A stretch of 64,000 nucleotides of DNA from NCBI RefSeq assembly GCF_002943525.1, contig NZ_CP025394.1, forward strand, positions 496,001 through 560,000. Reading direction: 5' to 3'. A program made the translations under genes and the position numbers. Shown piece by piece: positions 8,315 through 16,776 of the stretch; position 1 is the stretch's first letter; each line of letters opens with the position of its first letter. Under the pieces are notes generated by a model that was given only the letters and a program-made list of their open reading frames with translations, searched no databases and had not been told where the DNA came from. Source of the stretch: Kitasatospora sp. MMS16-BH015. GTDB taxonomy: Bacteria > Actinomycetota > Actinomycetes > Streptomycetales > Streptomycetaceae.

Positions 8315-8902
8315 TCAGATCCTCGGGGCCGTGGGATGGCGGTTCGGATGAGCACGGAGCCGAGGTGAGGTGAGTTCCAGGGCTCGGTCGTCGCGTCCGG
8401 CCCTCATGTGATCGAGCCAGCGTTCGTACCAGTCGAGGAAATCAGCGGCGGAGGAGACGTCAGGGCCCCAGTATCCGTCGCTGTTACCGATGAGGACACG
8501 ACCGGTGAGGGGGCCAGTCACCGCGATGACACACACGTCGGCGCAACCCATTTCGACGATGTGGAGGAAGAGGTCGCGTTCGTGCGCCCCGGGTTCTGCA
8601 CCATCGAATCCGCGAGGTTCCCCCGGTTCTCCTCGCGGATTCATGACCAGCAGGGAGCAGCGCTCCAGCGGCATGACGCCGTAGAACGGTGCAGCGCCTG
8701 AGCCGCCGATGCGCGTGAGGAACTGTCGGTAGGCGCCGGGCAGGACGATCTCGTGTTCGGCCTCGAATGCAGCCACACGCGCTTCCGCCACCTTCGGACC
8801 GAGGCGGAATTTGTGCTGCTCCTCCCCGAAGGAATGGCTGCGCAGTGGTTGGGACGGGATCGCGGCCAGCTTGCGGCGCAGGCGGGGTATGCGGGGATCC
8901 AT
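8315..8902 (-). CDS. SMI1/KNR4 (SUKH) family protein, probable immunity protein
   Basis: A 195-residue protein with the SUKH-fold pattern: an N-terminal helix, VAAFEAEHEIVLPGAYRQFLTRIGGSGAAP, and a strand-rich centre including RDLFLHIVEMGCADVCVIAVTG. SUKH proteins are commonly immunity proteins against polymorphic or contact-dependent toxins. No toxin or secretion gene lies next to it. The next gene on the same strand encodes a barstar-like protein, so the two may be a pair of stand-alone immunity genes. The ATG start follows a weak ribosome site. Confidence 0.75.
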   Translation of the reverse strand: MDPRIPRLRRKLAAIPSQPLRSHSFGEEQHKFRLGPKVAEARVAAFEAEHEIVLPGAYRQFLTRIGGSGAAPFYGVMPLERCSLLVMNPRGEPGEPRGFDGAEPGAHERDLFLHIVEMGCADVCVIAVTGPLTGRVLIGNSDGYWGPDVSSAADFLDWYERWLDHMRAGRDDRALELTSPRLRAHPNRHPTAPRI

Positions 8903-8983
8903 GGTGCATCTTCTCGGTTCAGGGCGACGGCAGCTGCGCAGTCACCGGCCTTCCTCCCGGAGTCTCGTCCTCGTGTCCAACCG

Positions 8984-9814
8984 CTATCGGAGGACGACGC
9001 TGACGTTCCCCTGGTCGAAGATCTCGAGAATCACGTCGAACAAGGCCACGCCGCCGTCTCCGGTGGGCAATCGCTCCGTCAACCGGGCTCTGGCCTCAGC
9101 CGAGTAGTCCCAGCGGAGAGTGAACGGAGTGCTGGCGCCCCAACCGCCCCGCAAGCAGTCGATCAGGGCGTCAAGGTTCCAACCGAAGTATCCGCCGGGC
9201 CCATTGATGGCTTCGCCGAGCGCACAGTAGAAGCTGTCCTGGTCGACGATGCGCCGACCGTCCAGCGTGTACACCTGCCCGGAGGGACGATCGGACTTCC
9301 CCCGGCGCCGGTACTCCCGGGACCAGAGGGCCACCGACAGCCACGCTTGTCTGTCCTCGGGACCGATTTCATGCCACAAGCCGACCCGGCTCAGGTGACC
9401 GTTGCGGATCAGGTCCCACACCCTGTCTGCACCGGCCATGGCGTCGTCACACCACAGCGTCACCGTGAGGTCTACGAGGCCCGCTCCGCGGGTGGACGGC
9501 TTGGTGTCGACAACAGTGACCCCTCCTACGAAGTAGGACCCCATGGTGGCGCCGTTGCCGTCGAGGAGATCGAGCATGGCGTTCCCGGCCAAGGCCCTCC
9601 GGTTACCGATCTGGCCGGCACTCTTCAGCAGGCCGCCCTGCAGGCAACAGCCCACGAGGTGCACTCGGCGCGGCCCCTCGTCGTCCGGCAACGGAGTGAA
9701 GAACCCCTCGGCCTCGTGGGCGAAACCCCAGAAGTCGGCGTCGTTCTGTTCCGAGGTCAGCGCGTACCGCTGTCCCCCGCTTCCCTGCCGCTGCGTTCGC
9801 GTCACGTTCCCCAT
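8984..9814 (-). CDS. Barstar-family protein with long N-terminal extension
   Basis: A 276-residue protein. The C-terminal third (VYTLDGRRIVDQDSFYCALG, then GPGGYFGWNLDALIDCLRGGW) is a clear barstar domain, the fold that blocks barnase-type ribonucleases. The first ~175 residues are not recognised; they contain a Cys-Cys pair (GCCLQGG) and a Trp-rich segment. Ordinary barstars are about 90 residues, so this is an extended version. ATG 9814 is the first credible start; further upstream the frame runs antisense to the PucR gene. It sits beside a SUKH gene on the same strand. Confidence 0.75.
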   Translation of the reverse strand: MGNVTRTQRQGSGGQRYALTSEQNDADFWGFAHEAEGFFTPLPDDEGPRRVHLVGCCLQGGLLKSAGQIGNRRALAGNAMLDLLDGNGATMGSYFVGGVTVVDTKPSTRGAGLVDLTVTLWCDDAMAGADRVWDLIRNGHLSRVGLWHEIGPEDRQAWLSVALWSREYRRRGKSDRPSGQVYTLDGRRIVDQDSFYCALGEAINGPGGYFGWNLDALIDCLRGGWGASTPFTLRWDYSAEARARLTERLPTGDGGVALFDVILEIFDQGNVSVVLR

Positions 9815-9932
9815 CAGGGCGCCGATCCTACCGACACCCCGCGATCCGCCCGCCGACACGGGCGCTCCAGCGGAAAGTCTCGTCGCCGACGTGGAGCGGG
9901 TGGCCCCGCTGCGGGCGGGGTCGAGGGTCGGG

Positions 9933-11150
9933 TCAGGGGCGGCCGCGCCATTGGAGGATCTGGAGGGCGGTGCCGACCTCGATGGTGTGGTGGGCGAGGG
10001 GGCGTGGGAGGAGTTGTTCGGCGCGGGCCAGGCGGCGGAGGAGGGTGTTGCGGTGGGTGAAGAGCCGGGCGGCGGCCCTGGTGGCGTTGCACTGCTCGGT
10101 GATGAAGACGCGCAGCGCCTCGGTGACCTCGGGCGGCGCGGTCTCCAGCTCACCGAGGGTGCGGCGGAGGAACCGGTCGGCGCGTTCGGGGTCGGCGGTG
10201 AGCAGGGCGACGAGCTCCACCTCGTGGTGGAAGGCCAGGCGGGTGGGTGAGGTGAGGCGGGCGAGCATCTGCTGGGTGGTCAGGGCGTCGAGGTGGCTGC
10301 GGCGGAAGCCGTCCAGGCCCGGCCCGGTGGAGCCGACCGCGACCCGGACCTCGGGCAGCTGGTCCAGTGCGGCGCGCGCCCGATCGGCCTCGGGCCGGCC
10401 GTGCATCCAGAGCCAGCGGGTGGCGGCGCCGGCGATGACGCTCAACGGGCTCGGCTCACCGGCGGCCTCGGCCAGCGCGTAGGCGGCCCGGTCGAGCCGA
10501 CCGAGGTCGGCCTCGGGGGCGTCGGTCCAGAGGATCGCGGCGGTGTGCACCGGCTGCAGCCGGTAGCCGAGCCGGCTCTCGGCGCGCTCCTGGGTGATCG
10601 GCGCGCCCTCCAGCAGCAGGGCGACGGTCTCGCGGCGTTCGGCGTGGGTGCCATGGGTGAGCTCGGCCCGCTCGGCCCGCATCCGGGCCGAGATCGCGGT
10701 CAGGGTGCCGTCCACGAAGGCGGCGATGGAGCGCAGGGAGACGTCGAGGAGTTCGGCCAGCTCCTGCGGATCGTCGGTGAGCGTGCAGGCGATCTGCGTC
10801 CACATCCGTACGGCGACGCTCTCGCCGACCCGGTAGGCGTCGAGGGCGGACTCGTCCAGGCCGCGCCGGACGATGTCCCGGGCGACGGCCAGCGAGGCCT
10901 CCGTATCGTTGGCCGGGACCGGCTCACCGGGCGCGCGGACGTTGGAGGCCGCCCAGAACAGCAGGTTGGAGTGGTTGGTGCGGCGCGCGCCGGCGGCCAG
11001 CACCGGATCGGCGGCGATCTGCCGCCTGGCCTCGCCGGCCAGGGTGGCCGTGTCCAGCTCGGCGAGCCAGTCGGCCGTGGGGTTGAGCGCGATCTCGGCA
11101 CCCCGGCGGATCAGCTCCCGCACCCGGGGCGAGGGTGGCGGCCACGACAT
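9933..11150 (-). CDS. PucR/CdaR-type transcriptional regulator
   Basis: A 405-residue regulator. The C-terminal PucR helix-turn-helix is visible: ITEQCNATRAAARLFTHRNT followed by RRLARAEQLL. The N-terminal ~280 residues form an uncharacterised sensory region typical of actinobacterial PucR-like proteins. It is divergent from a flavin monooxygenase gene and is the likely regulator of that gene; a perfect 13-bp palindrome lies between them. The ATG start is at the beginning of a clean high-GC coding run. Confidence 0.82.
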   Translation of the reverse strand: MSWPPPSPRVRELIRRGAEIALNPTADWLAELDTATLAGEARRQIAADPVLAAGARRTNHSNLLFWAASNVRAPGEPVPANDTEASLAVARDIVRRGLDESALDAYRVGESVAVRMWTQIACTLTDDPQELAELLDVSLRSIAAFVDGTLTAISARMRAERAELTHGTHAERRETVALLLEGAPITQERAESRLGYRLQPVHTAAILWTDAPEADLGRLDRAAYALAEAAGEPSPLSVIAGAATRWLWMHGRPEADRARAALDQLPEVRVAVGSTGPGLDGFRRSHLDALTTQQMLARLTSPTRLAFHHEVELVALLTADPERADRFLRRTLGELETAPPEVTEALRVFITEQCNATRAAARLFTHRNTLLRRLARAEQLLPRPLAHHTIEVGTALQILQWRGRP

Positions 11151-11196
11151 GCGCCCATCCTAGCGGTGTAGATTGCCCCACCTGCCGATCCATTCG

Positions 11197-11209
11197 GTGC
11201 AGTCTGCAC
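11197..11209. promoter_or_regulatory. Palindromic operator between PucR gene and monooxygenase
   Basis: GTGCAGTCTGCAC is a perfect 6-1-6 inverted repeat in the 153-bp divergent promoter region, a candidate site for the PucR-type regulator. Confidence 0.5.
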
Positions 11210-11303
11210 ATTGTCGGCGCGCCTCTCCCACCGCCACGATGGGCCCGTCCACCCCTCGTACCCACCCCACGCATCCACCCCACGCCACCGCCGGGAGCCG
11301 CCC

Positions 11304-12833
11304 GTGTCCTCCTCCCCCGCCGACTCCGCCACCCCCGCGACCCCCGACGGCTCCGACGCCGAACACCTCGATGTCCTGATCGTCGGCGCCGGGATATCCG
11401 GCATCGGTGCCGCGCGGTACCTGAAGGCCGAGCTGCCCGGACGGAGCTTCGCGATCCTCGAAGGCCGCGAGGCCTCCGGCGGGACCTGGGACCTGTTCCG
11501 CTACCCGGGCGTGCGCTCCGACTCGGACCTGCACACCCTGGGCTACGCGTTCAAGCCGTGGCGCGACCGGCATGCCATCGCCGACGCGCCGCGGATCCTG
11601 TCCTACCTGCGGGAGACGGCCACCGAGAACGGTCTGGACCCGCACATCCGCTACCGCCACCGGGTGCTCGGTGCGTCCTGGTCGAGCGACGAGGCGCGGT
11701 GGACGGTCGAGGTCGAGCGCACCGACACCGGCAGCCGCACCACGCTGACCTGCGGCTGGCTGTTCAGCGCGGGCGGCTACTACCGCTACGACGAGGGCTT
11801 CACGCCCCGGTTCGAGGGCCGCGAGGAGTTCCGGGGCACGATCGTGCACCCCCAGCACTGGCCGGAGCAGCTCGACTACGCCGGCCGGCGCGTGGTGGTG
11901 ATCGGCAGCGGGGCGACCGCCGTCACCCTCGTGCCGGCGATGGCCCGCACCACCGCGCACGTCACCATGCTGCAGCGCACGCCGACCTACGTCGTGCCGG
12001 TGCCGCGCTCCGACCTGCTCGCCAACACGCTGAAGACCTTCCTCGGCCAGGAGCGCGGCTACGCGCTGACGCGGCGCAAGAACATCGCCCAGCAGCGCCT
12101 GGTCTGGCGCTTCTGCCGGAAGTACCCGCAGGCGGCCCGGCGCCTGATCCGCTGGGTCAACTCCCGGCAGCTGCCGCCCGGTTATCCCGTCGACCTGCAC
12201 TTCAACCCCCCGTACGACCCGTGGGACCAGCGGCTCTGCGCCGTCCCCGACGGCGACCTGTTCCGGGCGATCCGCGAGGGCCGGGCCTCGGTGGTCACCG
12301 ACCGGATCGCCCGGTTCACCGAGCAGGGCCTCCTGCTCGAATCCGGCCGGGAGCTGGCAGCGGACGTCGTCGTCACCGCCACCGGGCTCAACGTGCAGGC
12401 CTTCGGGGGCATCCGGCTCACCGTCGACGGCCGTGAGGTGCGACTGCCGGACACCGTCGCCTACAAGGGCATGATGCTCTCCGGCGTGCCGAACTTCGCC
12501 TTCGCGATCGGCTACACCAACTCCTCCTGGACGCTGAAGGTCGGCCTGCTCTGCGAGCACTTCTGCCGGCTGCTGGCCCACCTGGACGCCCACGGGTACG
12601 ACACCTGCCGGCCGCAGCCGGCCGACCCCGGCATGCCGACCCGTCCGTTCCTGGACTTCGGCGCCGGCTACGTCCGGCGGGCCGTCGACTCGCTGCCCCG
12701 CCAGGGCGACCGGAAGCCGTGGCTGACCTCGACGGACTACCGCGAGGACCTCGAGCTGCTCCGCTCCGGCGGGGTCGTCGACCCCGAACTGCGCTTCTCC
12801 CGGTCCACCGACCGGACCCGGGTGACGGCCTGA
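11304..12833 (+). CDS. Flavin-containing (Baeyer-Villiger-type) monooxygenase
   Basis: A 509-residue FAD/NADPH enzyme. The FAD fold is [16 protein letters not shown] near residue 24. The Baeyer-Villiger fingerprint FxGxxxHxxxW reads [11 protein letters not shown], and the NADPH fold is [15 protein letters not shown]. The sequence resembles the EthA/MymA group. It probably inserts oxygen next to ketones or oxidises heteroatoms; the natural substrate is unknown. The GTG start has GGGAG 6-7 bp upstream; the longer frame from 11211 lacks support. Expression is probably controlled by the divergent PucR regulator. A strong hairpin follows the stop. Confidence 0.85.
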   Translation: MSSSPADSATPATPDGSDAEHLDVLIVGAGISGIGAARYLKAELPGRSFAILEGREASGGTWDLFRYPGVRSDSDLHTLGYAFKPWRDRHAIADAPRILSYLRETATENGLDPHIRYRHRVLGASWSSDEARWTVEVERTDTGSRTTLTCGWLFSAGGYYRYDEGFTPRFEGREEFRGTIVHPQHWPEQLDYAGRRVVVIGSGATAVTLVPAMARTTAHVTMLQRTPTYVVPVPRSDLLANTLKTFLGQERGYALTRRKNIAQQRLVWRFCRKYPQAARRLIRWVNSRQLPPGYPVDLHFNPPYDPWDQRLCAVPDGDLFRAIREGRASVVTDRIARFTEQGLLLESGRELAADVVVTATGLNVQAFGGIRLTVDGREVRLPDTVAYKGMMLSGVPNFAFAIGYTNSSWTLKVGLLCEHFCRLLAHLDAHGYDTCRPQPADPGMPTRPFLDFGAGYVRRAVDSLPRQGDRKPWLTSTDYREDLELLRSGGVVDPELRFSRSTDRTRVTA

Positions 12834-12853
12834 CGGCCCGAGGTGCCGGAGCG

Positions 12854-12886
12854 GGCCGCCTCGGCGCCGGGCATGCCGAGGCGGCC
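12854..12886 (+). terminator. Strong hairpin after the monooxygenase gene
   Basis: A perfect 12-bp stem (GGCCGCCTCGGC / GCCGAGGCGGCC) with a 9-nt loop lies 20 bp after the stop codon. There is no T-tract, as is common for actinomycete terminators. Confidence 0.7.
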
Positions 12887-12946
12887 TGCGGTAGGTCCGG
12901 CCTGCGGTAGGTCTGGCCTGCGGCACGTCCGGCGTGCGGCACGTCC
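12883..12946. repeat. Four 16-bp tandem repeats in an intergenic region
   Basis: Consecutive units GGCCTGCGGTAGGTCC, GGCCTGCGGTAGGTCT, GGCCTGCGGCACGTCC and GGCGTGCGGCACGTCC follow the terminator hairpin, just before the stop of the convergent gene. Confidence 0.9.
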
Positions 12947-12961
12947 GACCCGGCCGGGCTG

Positions 12962-13723
12962 CTACGCCTCGGGGTCCCAGGCGATGATCTGCTCGAAGAC
13001 CTCCGGGTTGCCGTCCACCTTCAGGTCGTGCACCGTGCGGCGGCCCCAGACGAAGAGGAGCAGCTCCTCGGCCGTGGCCGTGCCCGCGACGGAGGCGGGC
13101 GCACCGTCCGCCGGGACGGGTACGGGCCAGGCGCCGGTGCCGTCCAGGGCGAGGCGCCAGGAGCGGCCCTCGGTGGCGTTGTACTGGATGGTGGCGGGCT
13201 CATGCGGCCACGCCACCGGGGTGGAGTTGCAGGTGTCGAGGAACTCGGCCACGCCGTCGAGCGCGACCTCCGTCGGCATCGGCTGCACGGCGTCGGCGGC
13301 GAGCTGGGCGTCGTAGGTGTGCACCAGCAGCTCGTGCACCCGGCGCCGGGCCACTCCCCGGGAGTTGGCCGGCGACACGCCGGAGGCCCACCAGGTCCAG
13401 CATTCGCGCTCCGGGCCGGCCTCGCGCAGCGCGCTCAGCAGCAGCTCGTTCGACTCCTCGAACCAGGCCAGCAGCGCCTCGAGCTCGCGCGGCGCCACCG
13501 AGGGGTCCTTGGCCGGCGGAGCCTCGGCCGCGCCGGTGGTGACGATGGTGGCCCACCAGCGCTGGCCCGTCCCCAGGTGCTGCACCAGGTCGAACACCGT
13601 CCACTCGGGGCAGGAGGGCACCGGCGCGTCGACGCCGGGCGCGGCGGCCACCGCGCTCCGGAACGCGGCGGACCGCTCGTCGATCAGCTGCAGCAGGGTG
13701 GCGTACTCGAAGCTCTCAGTCAC
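12962..13723 (-). CDS. Maleylpyruvate isomerase-family (mycothiol-dependent) protein
   Basis: A 253-residue protein with an N-terminal MDMPI/DinB-like helical domain (PVPSCPEWTVFDLVQHLGTGQRWW, then RRRVHELLVHTYDAQLAA) and a C-terminal MDMPI domain (TATAEELLLFVWGRR). The family uses mycothiol, the actinobacterial thiol, but most members have no known substrate. The N-terminal histidines that bind the divalent metal appear conserved. It is a single gene, convergent with the monooxygenase. Confidence 0.8.
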   Translation of the reverse strand: MTESFEYATLLQLIDERSAAFRSAVAAAPGVDAPVPSCPEWTVFDLVQHLGTGQRWWATIVTTGAAEAPPAKDPSVAPRELEALLAWFEESNELLLSALREAGPERECWTWWASGVSPANSRGVARRRVHELLVHTYDAQLAADAVQPMPTEVALDGVAEFLDTCNSTPVAWPHEPATIQYNATEGRSWRLALDGTGAWPVPVPADGAPASVAGTATAEELLLFVWGRRTVHDLKVDGNPEVFEQIIAWDPEA

Positions 13724-13792
13724 AGCGCGTGTCTATCACTCCGGCTCAGCCTCCCGCACCAGGTTTTCCGGCCGCGATCCCGACTGCCCCGG

Positions 13793-14524
13793 TCACCACG
13801 GCACCTCACCCCCCTCCTCGAAGAACCCGCCGGTCGGGCCGCCGTCGGGCAGGGTGGCGAGGCGGATGGCGATCGCCGCGCCCTGCGCGGGGGTGCGGTG
13901 GCCGCGGAAGCCGTTCAGGTCGGTGGCCACGTAGCCGGGGCAGGCGGCGTTGATCAGGATGCCGGTGCCGGCGAGCTCGCGGGCGTACTGGAGGGTGACG
14001 GCGTTCAGGAAGGTCTTCGAGGGCGCGTAGGCCACCGCCACCGGGCCCACCGTCTCTTCGGTGGTGGCAGACGACTGCCGGGTGAGGGAGCCCACGCTGC
14101 TGGACATGTTGACGATCCGTGGTGCGGCGGAGCGGCGCAGCAGCGGCAGCATGGCGTTGGTGACGCGGACGGCGCCGAGCACGTTGGTCTCCACCACCGC
14201 CCGGAGGACGGCGGGGTCGGCCTGGCTGGGCTGCTGCGGCATGGCGCCGGCGATGGCGGCGTTGTTGACGAGCACATCCAGCCGCCCGGCCCGCTCCTCG
14301 ATCAGCCGGGCGGCGCCGGCCACGCTCGCCTCCTCGGTCACCTCCAGCGGGACGCCGTACGCGTCCACCCCGGCCGCCCGCAGGCGCTCCACCGCGGCCT
14401 CCCGGCGCCGCTCCTCGCGGGCGCCCACCCCGATGCTCCAGCCGAGGGCTCCGAGGCCCTCGGCGATCGCGTATCCGATGCCCTTGTTCGCGCCGGTGAC
14501 CAGCGCGATCCTCTGTTCGCTCAT
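13793..14524 (-). CDS. Short-chain dehydrogenase/reductase
   Basis: A 243-residue classical SDR. The cofactor motif is ALVTGANKGIGYAIA, then VNNAAIAG, the catalytic Ser in NMSSSVG, and the catalytic Tyr-Lys in YAPSKTF. The sequence resembles carbonyl-reductase-like SDRs (GANKGIG rather than GASxGIG). ATG 14524 follows a weak ribosome site. It is divergent from a LysR regulator, which probably controls it; the substrate is unknown. Confidence 0.85.
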   Translation of the reverse strand: MSEQRIALVTGANKGIGYAIAEGLGALGWSIGVGAREERRREAAVERLRAAGVDAYGVPLEVTEEASVAGAARLIEERAGRLDVLVNNAAIAGAMPQQPSQADPAVLRAVVETNVLGAVRVTNAMLPLLRRSAAPRIVNMSSSVGSLTRQSSATTEETVGPVAVAYAPSKTFLNAVTLQYARELAGTGILINAACPGYVATDLNGFRGHRTPAQGAAIAIRLATLPDGGPTGGFFEEGGEVPW

Positions 14525-14582
14525 GGGGACGATGCTGCCGGGCACCCGACCGGCGGGTCCAACACCGATCGGGTGGGCAGCG

Positions 14583-14597
14583 ATACCTTCCGGGTAT
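14583..14597. promoter_or_regulatory. LysR-type T-N11-A box
   Basis: ATACCTTCCGGGTAT is a dyad (ATACC/GGTAT) that satisfies the T-N11-A rule for LysR regulators, located between the SDR and LysR genes. It overlaps an in-frame ATG at 14596, an argument for the downstream LysR start. Confidence 0.6.
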
Positions 14598-14619
14598 GGA
14601 TCCGGCGTACCCTGGCGTC

Positions 14620-15603
14620 GTGGAGACCCGGGAGTTGCGTTACTTCGTCGCCGTCGCCGAGGAGTTGCACTTCGGGCGCGCCGCCCTGCGGCTCGGCATC
14701 GCCCAGCCGCCGCTCTCCCGGGCCATCCGGCAGCTCGAACGGCGGCTCGGGGCAACGCTGTTGGACCGCACCAGCCGGTCCGTCCGGCTGACCGAGGCCG
14801 GTGCGGTGCTGCTGACGGAGGGTCGGGCCGCGCTGGACGCGGTCGAGGCCGCCGAGCGCCGGACTCGCCGCGCGGCCCTGGCCGCGTCCGGCCGCCCCGG
14901 CCTGACCCTGGTCACCAAGGCCAGCGCCTCCCGCGCGCTGCTGGCGGATCTGCTCGCCGCGTACGCCGCCGCACCCGGCGCGGTGCCGGTCGAGGTGATC
15001 CTCTGCGGCCCGGGTGAGCAGGGCCGGCTGCTGCGCGAGGGCCGGGCCGACGTGGCGCTGCTGCACCGACCGTTCGACTCCACGGCCGGGCTCGACTGCG
15101 AGGCACTCGCCTCGGAGGGCCAGGTGGCGGTCCTGCCGGCCGGGCATCCGCTCGCCGCCCGGGCCGCGCTGCGGCTGGCCGAGCTCACCGACCTGCCCGG
15201 TCTGCCCCTGCCGCGCTGGCCCCGCCCGGACGGCAGCCACCCGCCCGGCCCCGGCCCCCAAGTCCGGGACCAGACCCAGCTGTTGCAACTCGTCTCGCTC
15301 GGCCGGGCCTGCGCGGTCTTCCCGGAGTCCTGCCGGGCCCAACTGCCCGCCGACCTCGCCGCCGTACCGGTGCCGGACGCCCCGACCGTCACCACCGTGA
15401 TCGCCTGGCCGCCGCACAGCCGCGCCAAGGCCGTCGCCGACCTGGTCCGGACGGCGACGGCCCTCCGACCCGGATCGCATCCCGAGCCGCGTCCCGAGCC
15501 GCATCCCGCCGGGCATCCCGAGCCGCGCCCCGAGCTGCATCCCGCCGGGCATTCCGCCGGGCATCCCGAGTGGCGTCCCGCCGAGCAGCTTACGGATCGC
15601 TGA
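14620..15603 (+). CDS. LysR-family transcriptional regulator with repetitive C-terminal tail
   Basis: A 327-residue LTTR. The N-terminal winged HTH is RELRYFVAVAEELHFGRAA followed by LGIAQPPLSRAIRQLERRLG; the effector domain starts near residue 95. GTG 14620 is preferred over ATG 14596 because the family typically starts M-E-T-R-E-L-R and the upstream ATG overlaps the operator. The last ~35 residues are a His-Pro-Glu-Pro-Arg tail encoded by a short DNA repeat and are not part of the LTTR fold. It is divergent from the SDR gene. Confidence 0.85.
   Translation: METRELRYFVAVAEELHFGRAALRLGIAQPPLSRAIRQLERRLGATLLDRTSRSVRLTEAGAVLLTEGRAALDAVEAAERRTRRAALAASGRPGLTLVTKASASRALLADLLAAYAAAPGAVPVEVILCGPGEQGRLLREGRADVALLHRPFDSTAGLDCEALASEGQVAVLPAGHPLAARAALRLAELTDLPGLPLPRWPRPDGSHPPGPGPQVRDQTQLLQLVSLGRACAVFPESCRAQLPADLAAVPVPDAPTVTTVIAWPPHSRAKAVADLVRTATALRPGSHPEPRPEPHPAGHPEPRPELHPAGHSAGHPEWRPAEQLTDR
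15478..15580 (+). repeat. Degenerate repeat encoding the LysR C-terminal tail
   Basis: Blocks of CATCCCGAGCCGCGTCCCGA and CATCCCGCCGGG alternate through the last ~100 bases of the LysR coding region, giving a Pro/His/Glu/Arg-rich tail. Confidence 0.85.
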
Positions 15604-15607
15604 CGCC
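15588..15607 (-). promoter_or_regulatory. Regulon motif copy 1 (epimerase promoter, inverted)
   Basis: Read on the minus strand: GGCGTCAGCGATCCGTAAGC, matching the consensus GACGTYMGNNTTCCGTAAGC shared by six sites in this window. Its near edge is 36 nt from a candidate -10 (TAGCGT, 15644-15649), and the epimerase ATG lies 8 nt after that, so the transcript is probably leaderless. Confidence 0.6.
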
Positions 15608-15657
15608 ACCCCGCGCCGGGGCTCCGGCGGGCCGAACGGCCGGTAGCGTGCCGGGAC

Positions 15658-16713
15658 ATGAGGATTCTGGTCACCGGCGGCGCCGGGTTCATCGGTTCGA
15701 CGGTCGTGCGGGCGCTGGCCGCCGCCGACCACGAGGTCGTGGCGCTGGACGCCCTGCTGCCCGCCGTCCATCCCTCCGGAGCCGCGCCCGAGTTGCCGGA
15801 CGGCGTCGAGTTCCGGCACGGCGACGTACGGGACGCCGCCACGGTGGCGGGGGCGCTGGCCGGGGTGGACGCGGTCTGCCACCAGGCGGCGATGGTCGGC
15901 CACGGTCTCGACCTGGCCGACGCGCCGGCGTACGTGGGCTGCAACGACCTGGGGACGGCGGTGCTGCTGGCCGGGATGGCCCGGGCCGGGGTGCGGCAGC
16001 TCGTGCTGGCCGGCTCGATGGTGGTCTACGGCGAGGGCGGCTACGCCTGCCCGGAGCACGGGCGGGTGGCGCCGGGGCCCCGGCTCCCGGCGGATCTCGA
16101 CGCCGGCCGGTTCGAGCCGCCCTGCCCGGTCTGCGGCGCCGCGCTGCGGCCCGAGGCGGTCACCGAGGAGGCACCGGGCGACCCCCGCAGCGTCTACGCC
16201 GCGACCAAGCTCGCCCAGGAGCACCTGGCCGCCGCCTGGGCCCGGGCGGCCGGCGGATCCGTGCTGGCCCTCCGCTACCACAACGTCTACGGCCCGGGCA
16301 TGCCGCGCGACACCCCGTACGCGGGGGTCGCCTCGCTGTTCCGCTCCGCACTCGCCCGGGGGGAGGCGCCCCAGGTGTACGAGGACGGCGGCCAGCGCCG
16401 CGACTTCGTCCACGTCGAGGACGTGGCGGCGGCCAACCTCGCCGCCCTGGCGGCGGTCGGGGGCCGGCCGCCGGGCGGCGCGCGGGCCTACAACGTCGGC
16501 AGCGGCGAGGTGCACACGATCGGCGAACTGGCCGGGGCGCTGGCCGAGGCCCACGGTGGGCCGGCCCCGGTGGTGACGGGCCGGTACCGCCTCGGGGACG
16601 TCCGGCACATCACCGCCGACTCCTCGCGGCTGCGGGCGGAGCTGGGCTGGCGGGCCCGGGTGCCGTTCGCCTCTGGGATGACCGCCTTCGCCACCGCACC
16701 GCTACGGGCCTGA
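15658..16713 (+). CDS. NAD-dependent epimerase/dehydratase with Cys-rich insertion
   Basis: A 351-residue extended SDR of the sugar-nucleotide epimerase type. The NAD motif GGAGFIGS is at residue ~7, the catalytic pair Y180/K184 lies in YAATK, and RYHNVYGPG follows. Unusual is an insertion between ~130 and 165 with C131-P-E-H134 and C156-P-V-C159, which could bind a zinc ion. It is the first unit of the two-component regulon and is comparable to GalE3 (Rv0536) in the M. tuberculosis methylthioxylose region (recalled). The probable role is epimerisation of an activated sugar for a surface glycan. Confidence 0.82.
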   Translation: MRILVTGGAGFIGSTVVRALAAADHEVVALDALLPAVHPSGAAPELPDGVEFRHGDVRDAATVAGALAGVDAVCHQAAMVGHGLDLADAPAYVGCNDLGTAVLLAGMARAGVRQLVLAGSMVVYGEGGYACPEHGRVAPGPRLPADLDAGRFEPPCPVCGAALRPEAVTEEAPGDPRSVYAATKLAQEHLAAAWARAAGGSVLALRYHNVYGPGMPRDTPYAGVASLFRSALARGEAPQVYEDGGQRRDFVHVEDVAAANLAALAAVGGRPPGGARAYNVGSGEVHTIGELAGALAEAHGGPAPVVTGRYRLGDVRHITADSSRLRAELGWRARVPFASGMTAFATAPLRA

Positions 16714-16776
16714 AGCGACGGCGCTACGGGCCTGACGCGACGGCGCTCCAAGCCTGACGCGACACCGCTACGAGCC
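16700..16776. repeat. 22-bp tandem repeat (3.5 copies) between convergent stops
   Basis: Units begin CGCTACGGGCCTGAAGCGAC at 16700, 16722, 16744 and partially at 16766. The epimerase stop lies in unit 1 and the histidine kinase stop in the last unit, so the whole convergent junction is built from the repeat. Confidence 0.88.
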
